Positions 18,323-26,817 of a stretch of DNA of 41,024 nucleotides are shown here, piece after piece. The position numbers were made by a program, and so were the translations under genes. Location of the stretch: the NCBI GenBank assembly GCA_018824205.1, contig JAHJGX010000071.1:1-41024 (forward strand). The letters are read 5' to 3'. The notes under the pieces are model-generated. The model was not told the DNA's origin. It did not search any database and saw only the letters and a list, made by a program, of their open reading frames with translations. This stretch comes from a bacterium. Its GTDB lineage: Bacteria > Fidelibacterota > UBA2242. The stretch's first letter is position 1; each line of letters starts with the position of its first letter.

Positions 18323-18930
18323 TATTTAGCCCTCCTTGCGTTCAGCCAGTTGCTGATTCCAATCATCAATCCTAATGTCAAAAATGCACCCGGTTGCAAA
18401 ACCATCACCATCCATGGTTCAAAACTTAGTGGCATTATCTGGACGGCGAAAATGGTTCCGACGCCCAGAAGTTCCCGGATTGAGCCTAATATCGTTAGCG
18501 TAATCGTAAAACCAATGCTCATTCCCAGTGCATCAATAACCGAGCGCCCTACCGGGTTTTTCGATGCAAAGGCTTCCTGACGACCCAAAATGATACAGTT
18601 TACAACGATCAGCGGTACGAACGGCCCGAGGGCTTTGCTGATATCTGGAACATGGGCAGCCAACATTTTATCTGCAATAGTTACAAACGTAGCGATGACA
18701 ATAATAAATGTCGGTATCCGTACCTCTTTGGGGATAATGTTACGGGCCAGCGATATAATTGCACTGGACATAACCAGCGTAAATATCACTGCCAGCCCCA
18801 TGGAAAATCCGTTGATCGCCGAATTGGTAACCGCCAGCGTCGGACAAAGCCCAAGCAGCATGCGCAGCACCGGATTCTCGTCCCACAGTCCTTTGAGAAA
18901 TTCTTTGGGATGACTTGTCTTACTTGCCAT
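18322..18930 (-). CDS. rnfE: Rnf complex membrane subunit E
   Basis: 202 residues, six transmembrane helices, with 'NPVLRMLLGLCPTLAVTNSA' and 'GPFVPLIVVNCIILGRQEAF', the inverted pair to the RnfA motifs. It forms the pseudo-symmetric core with RnfA and carries one side of the membrane 2Fe-2S site. It lies between rnfG and rnfA with no gap. Confidence 0.96.
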   Translation of the reverse strand: MASKTSHPKEFLKGLWDENPVLRMLLGLCPTLAVTNSAINGFSMGLAVIFTLVMSSAIISLARNIIPKEVRIPTFIIVIATFVTIADKMLAAHVPDISKALGPFVPLIVVNCIILGRQEAFASKNPVGRSVIDALGMSIGFTITLTILGSIRELLGVGTIFAVQIMPLSFEPWMVMVLQPGAFLTLGLMIGISNWLNARRAK

Positions 18931-18931
18931 A

Positions 18932-20020
18932 TCAGTTCACCTTCCGGTTTAGATAAGTAGCGCGATACCCTTGTATCGAAGCATTCAACATCTTGATAAT
19001 TGCATCTGAGGAAACGGTCGCACCGGATATTGACTGAACCTCCCCATTCTGTTTATTCGGAGTTTCGGTCACGGTTGAAATAACTTTCTGTACATACAGG
19101 TCAGTAAATTGCTTTAAAAACCATTCCGGGTCGCTGTTTGTCGTGTCATTGACCAAACGGGTTCCCCATCCTTCTGTTTCATCCTGTTCGATAATTTCAA
19201 TGCTCAATAGTTTCGAAAAATCCGGATTCATGCAAGCTAAAACTTTTATTGTGCTCTGAAAACCTTCGCCACTGGCAATAAACGCAACCCCAGTAACGGA
19301 ACCGCTGTCATTTTTTTTCAGAAAATAGGTCTTATTATCGATGGTTACTATTTTCGCACCTTCGGGAACCAGTTCCGGACCAAATGATGTTTCATTGATT
19401 GCATCAATCGCCGGACATACTCCAATTTTCAAATCGGTATTATTCTTCAATATCATGCTGTTTTCTATAAGTGCAGCGTTAATGATATCAATAACGGCTT
19501 TGGATGAGATGGTCGCTCCGGTAATGGCCATGATTTCACCGGCTGATTTGTCGGGAGCCTGGTTTTTCAGATATGTAATTTTATTCGTTACATTCAGTTC
19601 ATCAAACTGATTGGGAAACCATTCCGGATTAGCCTTGCTGGCGGGATCGGTTTCAATCTTGGTTCCCAGCCCGGGCGTCTCTTTCTGTTCCAGAATTCTG
19701 ATTTTTACAATTTGAGTCAAGCCGGCATCCATTCCAACCAGTATACGGAGTTTACTCTGGAAACCGTTTCCTTCTGTCAGGAATGCAATTCCTTTTACAT
19801 TGTTCTGAGCATCGTATCCAAAGTAAAACTGTTTATTTTCATAAAACTGTTCTTCAATTTTATCACATCCCGGCAATACACTGCTCAAGGCATCATTCAG
19901 GACTTTATTCTGATGCGCTTCAATCAGCGGGCTGGTATGCAAATTGAGAAATGATAACAACAGTCCCGATAAGACAGCGGTTGCAGTCAAAACTAAAATT
20001 AGTCGATAGGATTTGGTCAT
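18932..20020 (-). CDS. rnfG: Rnf complex subunit G with two FMN-binding domains
   Basis: The true start is the ATG at 20020 (MTKSYRLILVLTA), which overlaps the rnfD stop as ATGA. The 111 extra residues of the track ORF are rnfD read out of frame. The 362-residue product has one N-terminal transmembrane helix (about 6-26) and then two FMN-binding domains in tandem. Domain 1 is about 60-185, with GLGTKIETDP and AITGATISS (flavinylation Thr at about 170). Domain 2 is about 225-350, with GWGTRLVNDT and SISGATVSS (Thr at about 335). Standard RnfG has one domain and about 190-220 residues. RnfG carries covalent FMN on the outer face of the membrane, so this subunit may carry two. apbE in the same operon would supply the flavinylation. 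Confidence 0.93.
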   Translation of the reverse strand: MTKSYRLILVLTATAVLSGLLLSFLNLHTSPLIEAHQNKVLNDALSSVLPGCDKIEEQFYENKQFYFGYDAQNNVKGIAFLTEGNGFQSKLRILVGMDAGLTQIVKIRILEQKETPGLGTKIETDPASKANPEWFPNQFDELNVTNKITYLKNQAPDKSAGEIMAITGATISSKAVIDIINAALIENSMILKNNTDLKIGVCPAIDAINETSFGPELVPEGAKIVTIDNKTYFLKKNDSGSVTGVAFIASGEGFQSTIKVLACMNPDFSKLLSIEIIEQDETEGWGTRLVNDTTNSDPEWFLKQFTDLYVQKVISTVTETPNKQNGEVQSISGATVSSDAIIKMLNASIQGYRATYLNRKVN

Positions 20021-21048
20021 TTCTTCAGCTCCCCGAATATTTTTGGTCTGGTGTAGCGGTTGATCAAGGGTACAAATGCGTTCATAAACAGAATCGAGTA
20101 CATCACGCCCTCCGGCAATCCACCAAACAGTCGTATGATTATCAGTACAGCGCCCATTCCAAAGCCATATATCCATGTGCCTTTCGGAGTGACCGGTGAT
20201 GTCACCATATCGGTTGCCATAAAAAAGGCGCCCAGCATCAATCCGCCGGAAAACAGGTGAAACACCGGATCGGGATACTGTTCCGGATTTATAATCCACA
20301 ACAAACCGCCCAGAATAAATACAGTGCCCAGATAACTGGCCGGAATGCGCCAATCGGCGTATTTCTTTACCAAAAGGTAGACACCGCCAATAATGATCAG
20401 CAGCGCGCTTGTTTCACCGATACAGCCCCCGATTTTTCCCATAAACATATCGAAATATGGCGTCATTATTTTTTCAAACTTAAATGATCCAAGCGGAGTG
20501 GCGGTCGTAATTGCGTCGATACCAACCGGGGCCGTCCAGGTTGTTATTTTTACCGAAAAACTTGCCTGCAGGAATGCCCGTCCTAAAAGCGCCGGGTTGA
20601 AAATATTATACCCCAATCCGCCAAATATCTGCTTACCGATTGCGATGGCAAAGACAGCGCCAACAGCGGCATATGCTTTGGGAAATGCCGGTGGTAAAGT
20701 CATCGTCAGGAGCAGCCCAGTCAGGACCGCACTGCCATCGGCGACACTGGATTCCCGTCCACGCATTTTATTGATAACAATTTCCGTCGCAACCGCTGCG
20801 ATCACCGACGCGAGAACTGTCAATAAAACGTTAAACCCAAAATTATACATACCGTAAACAACAGCCGGCATCAGCGCTGCGATCACAGTCCACATGATTT
20901 TCGGCACTCTGTCTATCGTTGCCATATGCGGCGAAGAACTCAACAGATACTGTGGCTCCGGTTTCTTTTCCTTCCCAACCGGCTTGGGTTTCGGTTTTTC
21001 GGTATTGGCCGGTTCTTCATTTGGAATGGGTTGTTTCGTATCTTCCAT
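20017..21048 (-). CDS. rnfD: Rnf complex membrane subunit D
   Basis: 343 residues. A Pro/Lys-rich cytosolic extension (residues 1-33) precedes 'YLLSSSPHMATIDRVPKIMW', the conserved start of the membrane part, followed by about nine to ten transmembrane helices. The flavinylation site is DAITTATPLGSF, where the usual S/T-G-A-T is T-T-A-T. It binds covalent FMN and takes part in ion translocation. The 33-residue N-terminal extension is somewhat longer than usual. Confidence 0.95.
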   Translation of the reverse strand: MEDTKQPIPNEEPANTEKPKPKPVGKEKKPEPQYLLSSSPHMATIDRVPKIMWTVIAALMPAVVYGMYNFGFNVLLTVLASVIAAVATEIVINKMRGRESSVADGSAVLTGLLLTMTLPPAFPKAYAAVGAVFAIAIGKQIFGGLGYNIFNPALLGRAFLQASFSVKITTWTAPVGIDAITTATPLGSFKFEKIMTPYFDMFMGKIGGCIGETSALLIIIGGVYLLVKKYADWRIPASYLGTVFILGGLLWIINPEQYPDPVFHLFSGGLMLGAFFMATDMVTSPVTPKGTWIYGFGMGAVLIIIRLFGGLPEGVMYSILFMNAFVPLINRYTRPKIFGELKK

Positions 21049-21071
21049 AGGAACAGCTTCTTTCTGCTAAT

Positions 21072-22409
21072 TTATACAGTTGCCAGTTTTGCTTTTCTTT
21101 TCATCTCGTTGATCCGCAGTTTACCAATCCGGATTCGCTGGACAAGCGGAATTTGTGACGGGCATACAAAGGCACATGAACCACATTCGACGCAGTTCAG
21201 AATCCCTAAATCTTCCGCCATCTGCCAGTTCTCCACCTGGGCAAAGCGTGCCAGGCGGGTCGGTAACAGATTCATCGGACAGGCGCCAATACAGGTTCCG
21301 CACTGAATGCAGGGATATTCTTTGTGTTTAATTACTGAAAGATCGGTCAGACATAAAATCCCGCTGGTTGCTTTAATCACCGGAACATTCAGGGTGTGCT
21401 GGGTAATACCCATCATCGGTCCACCCATAATAATTTTTACCGTATTATCTGTAAGTCCGCCACAGAAGTCGATCAGATTCTGAAAAGGTGTTCCAATTCT
21501 TGCAATCACATTTTTTGGTTCTTTGATACCGTCACCGGTGATTGACACAACGCGCTCAATAAGTGGTTTATTTTTAGTTACTGCTTCTGCGACAGCGATG
21601 GCAGTGCCGACATTATTGACGACAACTCCCACATCCAATGGTAATCCACCGGTTGGTACGTTGCGATTAATTACTGCTTTGATAAGCATTTTTTCGGCAC
21701 CCTGAGGATACTTGACCTTTAATGGAATAACCTCAATATTATTAAAAGCAGATGTTGCTTTTTCCATCGCCGCAATTGCATCGGGTTTATTGTTTTCAAC
21801 ACCGATCACACCGCGCGAAACATTCAGTGCTTTCATCAATATTCTGGTTCCCAGCGCCACTTCTTCCGACTGTTCGACCATCATACGATGATCAGCGGTC
21901 AAATAGGGTTCGCATTCACAGCCGTTCAGTACAAATGTATCAATTTTCTTCTCTTTTGAAGGGGATAATTTAACATGAGTCGGAAACGCCGCTCCGCCTA
22001 AACCAACGATTCCTGCTTTTTGCACCAGATCAACAATCTCATCAGTTAAAAGGTTTTCCCAGTTGCTGGTTTCATCGAACGATTTAATCCATTCATCTTT
22101 ACCATCGCCGGTAATATGAATCATGAGGCCATTGATACCCAAGGGGTGCGGGAAATTATCGATCGTTTTTACCGTGCCTGAAATTGTCGCGTGGATCGGA
22201 CTGGAGACAAAACCGGTACTCTGACCAATAATCTCACCGGTTTTTACTGTCTGCCCTTTTTCAACTAATGGCCTGCAGGGAGCGCCAATATGCTGGTGAA
22301 CCGGAATAAACACCTCTTCCGGAATCGGAAGCCGTTCCAGCGTTTTATGTTCTGATAAGAATTTATACTCTTCAGGATGCACACCTTTTTTAAACGTCTT
22401 TAATTTCAT
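21072..22409 (-). CDS. rnfC: Rnf complex subunit C, ferredoxin-linked NADH-binding subunit
   Basis: The preferred start is the ATG at 22409 (MKLKTFKKGVHP), with AGGAG ten bases upstream; the track start at 22478 adds 23 unlikely residues. The 445-residue protein has the N-terminal sandwich hybrid domain (GVHPEEYK, HIGAPCRPLVEKGQ), the NADH/FMN-binding fold (GGAAFPTHVKL, NGCECEPYLTADHR), an SLBB domain and two C-terminal 4Fe-4S sites (CIQCGTCIGACP and CVECGSCAFVCP). It exchanges electrons with NAD(H) on the cytoplasmic side. It is the first gene of the rnf operon. The region of about 250 bases between it and the tmRNA gene must hold the promoter. Confidence 0.95.
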   Translation of the reverse strand: MKLKTFKKGVHPEEYKFLSEHKTLERLPIPEEVFIPVHQHIGAPCRPLVEKGQTVKTGEIIGQSTGFVSSPIHATISGTVKTIDNFPHPLGINGLMIHITGDGKDEWIKSFDETSNWENLLTDEIVDLVQKAGIVGLGGAAFPTHVKLSPSKEKKIDTFVLNGCECEPYLTADHRMMVEQSEEVALGTRILMKALNVSRGVIGVENNKPDAIAAMEKATSAFNNIEVIPLKVKYPQGAEKMLIKAVINRNVPTGGLPLDVGVVVNNVGTAIAVAEAVTKNKPLIERVVSITGDGIKEPKNVIARIGTPFQNLIDFCGGLTDNTVKIIMGGPMMGITQHTLNVPVIKATSGILCLTDLSVIKHKEYPCIQCGTCIGACPMNLLPTRLARFAQVENWQMAEDLGILNCVECGSCAFVCPSQIPLVQRIRIGKLRINEMKRKAKLATV

Positions 22410-22649
22410 CGAAACATAACTCCTGTTAAACCCTCTGTTCCATGACAAAAAAATGCCAGCCAAATTTATAAGCTTCATTTTTAAGATGCCCGAACTTTTT
22501 TCCGACTATATTTAATAATTTTTTACAACCAGTATCTTTAACTATTTTTACTATATTTTTTCAATTAGGAGAGAACTGTTCTGATCTAAGAGAATCTTAT
22601 TTTTAGAAACATTTCTGACAATTGGTTTTTAGATAAAATGGATGTAAGT

Positions 22650-22655
22650 TATTAT
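22650..22655 (+). promoter_or_regulatory. Possible -10 box of the tmRNA gene
   Basis: TATTAT lies 11 bases before the mature tmRNA 5' end, a fitting distance. No good TTGACA-type box is found 17 bases upstream, so this is tentative. Confidence 0.3.
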
Positions 22656-22665
22656 GCTTTTTGAA

Positions 22666-23019
22666 GGGGGCGAATGGATTCGACGGGATTGAAGAACCGA
22701 TGAATTGCGTGCCGTGGTTTTCAGGAGGGCCACGTTAATAAACCTGAAAAACCTCAAATGCCAATTCTTTTGGCAACGTTGCTTACGCTTAGTTAAGCAG
22801 CCGTTCTTATCTGATTTTGTCTGTTGGTCAGGTAAGGGCGTCGATTTAACAGACTAGTTCTTCACTTTCGTGCGCGGGTGATGAATGAAACTATAGCGGA
22901 CTGGCTTTATCGGAAGTTTGTTTGTTGTCGACGATAAAGTAAGAATTTTCAACAAACTACGCACGTAGTGGTTCAACGCTTCTCTTTTTCGGACGAGGGT
23001 TCAATTCCCTCCGCCTCCA
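22666..23019 (+). ncRNA. ssrA: tmRNA (ssrA)
   Basis: The 5' end GGGGGCGAATGGATTCGACG and the 3' end with GAGGGTTCAATTCCCTC and CGCCTCCA form the tRNA-like domain; acceptor strands GGGGGCG and CGCCTCC pair with one G-T. CCA is not encoded. The tag frame near 22760 reads GCC AAT TCT TTT GGC AAC and then GTT GCT TAC GCT TAG, giving ANSFGNVAYA. With SmpB the RNA frees stalled ribosomes and tags the product for degradation. The length of about 354 bases is normal. The tag end differs from the usual LAA. Confidence 0.95.
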
Positions 23020-23176
23020 CTCTTCGTCCCGACCCAATCGGGACTTCGCGCGGCAGGTCACTTTTCTTATTTCAGATAAGAATTTTAAATCCAATCACAG
23101 CGAAGAGTGTCCTGCGAAATTTGCGTTACTCTAAAACTCCAGCAAAATCCAACAAAACAATATTGTAATGTGTTTA

Positions 23177-24427
23177 TTACTTTCCGAATATCGGTTTCAG
23201 GTAATCATGCCAATAACTTTGCCAGTTATACTGGCTGAAAACCCGTCTAAACAGCAGATCACTGCGGGATAAATTTTCTTTGAGGAATTTTACCAGCCGG
23301 TTAGCGTTGAATTCGGAACTTTCGTCTGTTGGTAAATAAAGCACGCCGTCTTCCGCGGTTTCACGGAAAACCGGGATTTTTGAAACGGCAATCGGAGTTC
23401 GGGCGGCGCCGGCTTCCAGTATTGGTAATCCAAATCCCTCATCATGACTCAAGTATAAAACCAGGTGTGCGACGAAATACAGATCGTGGACAACATCCCG
23501 GTTTTTTACCTGCGAAATATTCAATGTATCAAACAACTCATCCAAAAATAATATGTGGTTCTCCACTCCCAGTTCTTTTACTAATCGCTTTAATTCAATT
23601 GAATATGGTGAAACTTCATTATTTATCAGTTCGGTCTGACCGGTAATTATTCCAAGGACATCCGGAAAAGATTCTTTCAGTTTTGCAATAATTTGAATAC
23701 TCCGTTCAATATTTTTTCGGGGCAACTGGCGAGCCGGAATTAAAATAAACGGATATCTGTGGAATAGTGTCAATTGGGATATTATTTGAGTCGTTTCATG
23801 GTGAAAACTGAGAAAATCCTGATATTTCAGAACATTCGGAACAACTATAATTTTTTTCCGTGGAATACCCAGCAGTTCCGCCATTTGCCGACGTCTGTAC
23901 TCAGAGATTGTTATATAATGTACATTTGGTAAAACTGATTTTAGCAGCATCCAGGGTTTGCGATTATACAAATAATTCTTATGGTCATCCATCAACCAGG
24001 CCAGATCGTGAGTCCAAAGATAAAATTGCTTATCCTTGCTTTTCTGGATATAATTCCAAAAAGCTTCAGTGGCGGTTAAATTGAACGGCATTGACATGAT
24101 ATTGTGAATAATGATCGTATCGATATCGCCAATCTGGGTTTCAATTTTCTTCTCCAGATTATGCAACCGGTATTCGTAATCTTCCGGTAAGGATCCAAAT
24201 TTTAGTATTCGTTGAACCTTTTGTATGTGAGGATTGTTCGGACTAAGATCCGGGACGAGACTTGTTTTAATATTTTTGCCTTCAATTTTTCCCTCACCCG
24301 ACAACAGTGTCACCAGGTAGCCCTGTTGCGCAAAAGCCTCTGCCTGAGGTCCGATGATATTTTCAACACCACCAACGATCGGCGGCAATGTATAATGGGC
24401 AATAATGATTTGTTTAATAGATTTCAT
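23177..24427 (-). CDS. Glycosyltransferase, GT4-like GT-B fold
   Basis: 416 residues, cytosolic. The N-terminal acceptor domain has 'YTLPPIVGGVENIIGPQAEA', the G-G-x-E pattern of family 4 enzymes. The C-terminal donor domain has 'YPFILIPARQLPRKNIERSI' and the motif DEGFGLPILEAGAARTPIAV, with the conserved E-x7-E-like pair that binds the nucleotide sugar. Such enzymes transfer a sugar to a lipid, a glycan or a small molecule; donor and acceptor cannot be told here. The RBS AAGGGA lies before the ATG. It stands alone between the tmRNA gene and a divergent lipoprotein gene. Confidence 0.88.
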   Translation of the reverse strand: MKSIKQIIIAHYTLPPIVGGVENIIGPQAEAFAQQGYLVTLLSGEGKIEGKNIKTSLVPDLSPNNPHIQKVQRILKFGSLPEDYEYRLHNLEKKIETQIGDIDTIIIHNIMSMPFNLTATEAFWNYIQKSKDKQFYLWTHDLAWLMDDHKNYLYNRKPWMLLKSVLPNVHYITISEYRRRQMAELLGIPRKKIIVVPNVLKYQDFLSFHHETTQIISQLTLFHRYPFILIPARQLPRKNIERSIQIIAKLKESFPDVLGIITGQTELINNEVSPYSIELKRLVKELGVENHILFLDELFDTLNISQVKNRDVVHDLYFVAHLVLYLSHDEGFGLPILEAGAARTPIAVSKIPVFRETAEDGVLYLPTDESSEFNANRLVKFLKENLSRSDLLFRRVFSQYNWQSYWHDYLKPIFGK

Positions 24428-24607
24428 GTGTTTCCCTTATTCAACTGCTCTAATTTATAGTAAAATTACTGTAACTGGAATATTTAATACAATTTATTAG
24501 GACAACAAATTGTAGAATAAACTGTCCTAATACAGATTTTTATTTTTGAGATTTCTGATACTTTAAAATTATTCGTATATTTTCATTAGATAAATGATAA
24601 AGAGATT

Positions 24608-26056
24608 ATGAAAAAGACCACACATTTTATACCAATTTTCCTGCTACTTGTATTTGTAATGTCATGCGGCAGACATGAATATCCGACGACAAAATCGGAA
24701 CAGGCCCGGGAATTTTATAAAAAAGGTGAGGAATCCCGCCTCCAATTATACTATCGAAATGCGGTGAATAATTATCTCCGTGCGTTTAAACTCGATACCA
24801 GCTTCGCATTGGCTGCAATGAAATCCGCTCAAATGTATCTAATTTTTGGTATCGAAGACAGCGGAACCTACTATTTTAAAAAGGCTTATCAATTATCAAG
24901 CCAAATGCCGGATGTCGAGCGACTAGTGATCGACTATCACTGGTCTGAATTCAACTCGAATGAAAATCGTATGTCTGCTCTGGCTGATTCACTGACCGCA
25001 TTATGTCCTGAAAATTTCGATGTCCGTATCATCGACGCCTATAATAAATGGCGAAAATTGCGATATGAAGACGCCCGTAAATCCTTTCAGAAAATTCTAA
25101 GAGATTACCCAAATTATATTATTGCCTACAATAATATTGGCTATTTATATGCCTATGATGGTCTTTTTAAGGAAGCTGTTGATAACCTGGAAAAATATAA
25201 ACGCTATGCCGCAAATCAACTCAATCCTTATGACAGTCTTGCCGAGATCTATATCGCAATCGGCCGCTATTATGAAGCGATTCATACTTTAGAGTATCTT
25301 TTAAAGAACAGACATGACGAGCTCGTTCAAAATGAGTTTATCGGTGCCACAATTTATGTCCGAATTGCAATTGCTTACCGTAAGCTGGGACAATATCAGA
25401 AAGCCCTTGATTATCTGCAGCAGGCCGAGCAGTTATTTTCTTCAAATTACTCTATCAGCCGAATTTACCTGAACCGTTTTAGTATATATCGGGAACTGGA
25501 ACAAGTTGATCAAATGGAAAAAATCCTGAACAATCTGAAAAGTACAATCACCGCAAATGAATTCACCTATCAGACTGCCATGATACAAATAATGAAAAAT
25601 GATTATAATCAGGTACTGGAAATTCTCGATAGGTACAAAAGGACTGATGGACCAATGAAAAAATCAAGCCGGGAAATCCTGATCACAAACGCTGCGATTG
25701 AAGGCGAATTAAACCTGAAAACCGGTTTATATAAAGAAGCTGCCGAGCAGTTTAAATTAGCCACCGACACCTATAATGATAATCTAAATTCAACTGAACT
25801 TCGCCTAAAAGAGTATATCTCCCTGGGAAGCGCCGGTGATTATTCTGCGGCTTTAAATGGTTTACGGCAACACATTAAAGTAAATCCTAACTGTCCTCTG
25901 GCCCTGATCTATGCTTCCGAATATTACATGAAATCCGGTAAATACTCCGAAGCACAGGCCTATATAAACAATTTTCTGAATTTATGGAAGGATGCCGATC
26001 CGGACACTCCTCTATTAATGCATGCCCGGTCTATTCAGGCGGAGTTGAGTCAGTAG
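24608..26056 (+). CDS. TPR-repeat lipoprotein
   Basis: 482 residues. A lipoprotein signal ends at VMSC (Cys about 20). The rest is almost entirely TPR helices, for example YYRNAVNNYLRAFKLDTSFA, AYNNIGYLYAYDGLFKEAVD and RIAIAYRKLGQYQKALDYLQ. It is probably anchored to the outer or inner membrane and acts as a scaffold for other proteins. Its 3' end overlaps the convergent gene at 26031-26711 by 26 bases. The partner is unknown; the sensor kinase gene downstream is on the same strand, but the gap and an opposing gene argue against one operon. Confidence 0.8.
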   Translation: MKKTTHFIPIFLLLVFVMSCGRHEYPTTKSEQAREFYKKGEESRLQLYYRNAVNNYLRAFKLDTSFALAAMKSAQMYLIFGIEDSGTYYFKKAYQLSSQMPDVERLVIDYHWSEFNSNENRMSALADSLTALCPENFDVRIIDAYNKWRKLRYEDARKSFQKILRDYPNYIIAYNNIGYLYAYDGLFKEAVDNLEKYKRYAANQLNPYDSLAEIYIAIGRYYEAIHTLEYLLKNRHDELVQNEFIGATIYVRIAIAYRKLGQYQKALDYLQQAEQLFSSNYSISRIYLNRFSIYRELEQVDQMEKILNNLKSTITANEFTYQTAMIQIMKNDYNQVLEILDRYKRTDGPMKKSSREILITNAAIEGELNLKTGLYKEAAEQFKLATDTYNDNLNSTELRLKEYISLGSAGDYSAALNGLRQHIKVNPNCPLALIYASEYYMKSGKYSEAQAYINNFLNLWKDADPDTPLLMHARSIQAELSQ

Positions 26057-26711
26057 CCGAAGCCGGCAACTGCAACGATATATTACTGACTTCCAATCCA
26101 CTGCTGTCATATTGAATAATATGCTGAACTGACTTTACATAATCGAATGTGAATTCACTAAGTTCAATTACCTTGTTGTCCCGGCTCCGAATCCAGATTT
26201 CCATGACCAGATCATTGCGCTTATTATAGCGTAATTCGAGCCGGCCAACATCCTCCCCACTGGCGGCTTTTACCTCGTATTTAATGGGGTTCCGACTTGA
26301 ATCGAACGTGCATAAAGTAAAATAATCTTTCTGTGAGGACGTCCAATCACGTCCCTGAATTTTCTGCAGCATCTGGGACTGAATTTCATCGGGCAGATAG
26401 GATGTTCGTGACAATAACAATGAATCCGGGGCATAGGTATCGGTTACGATTAAATTACCGCTCCGGTCATAATAATACTTCGTATAAGACGCAATACTTC
26501 CATTGGATAAAATATAATCGAGTTGCTTTGTCAGCCGGTTTTCTATGACTGCCCGATAAAACGGTTTAGCAACTACTTTTGACGGACTTACATCAATTTT
26601 ACGAATGAAATCCTCATAACTCAGGTAGTATCGGGTCACAGTCTGGGCGGATGTCATTCCAGTTAGTAGTAATATGATAACGGAAAAAATAATACAATTA
26701 AAATTTCTCAT
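26031..26711 (-). CDS. Secreted protein of unknown function
   Basis: 226 residues with a signal peptide (MRNFNCIIFSVIILLLTGMTSAQ). The mature part is beta-rich with short motifs such as 'YYDRSGNLIVTDTYA', 'RLELRYNKRNDLVMEIWIRS' and 'IIQYDSSGLEVSN', which recall RHS/YD-like or MORN-like strands, but I do not recognise a family. It overlaps the TPR lipoprotein tail to tail, and its start lies divergent from the sensor kinase gene. No RBS of good quality is visible. Confidence 0.65.
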   Translation of the reverse strand: MRNFNCIIFSVIILLLTGMTSAQTVTRYYLSYEDFIRKIDVSPSKVVAKPFYRAVIENRLTKQLDYILSNGSIASYTKYYYDRSGNLIVTDTYAPDSLLLSRTSYLPDEIQSQMLQKIQGRDWTSSQKDYFTLCTFDSSRNPIKYEVKAASGEDVGRLELRYNKRNDLVMEIWIRSRDNKVIELSEFTFDYVKSVQHIIQYDSSGLEVSNISLQLPASATDSTPPE

Positions 26712-26817
26712 GGTCTATTTTAACCCGATTCGGCCTTTGTTTCAAGATTTCATTTATACGGACGATGATTATTTCTTAATTGACACTGGCAATGGATTTG
26801 ATTATTTTAATCACGAC

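Noticed and set aside
20021-20353. N-terminal 111 residues of the 473-residue ORF at rnfG
   Set aside because: This is the rnfD coding sequence in another frame; rnfG starts at 20020 by ATGA overlap.
23020-23176. Integration (att) site at the tmRNA 3' end
   Set aside because: tmRNA genes are common integration targets, but no repeat of the tmRNA 3' end and no integrase gene is seen downstream. Only a short GTCCCGA/TCGGGAC hairpin and a CTCTTCG/CGAAGAG pair occur.
26674-26817. N-terminal 48 residues of the 1308-residue ORF
   Set aside because: They overlap the start of the divergent gene at 26711, have no RBS and precede the evident signal segment; the ATG at 26818 is preferred.
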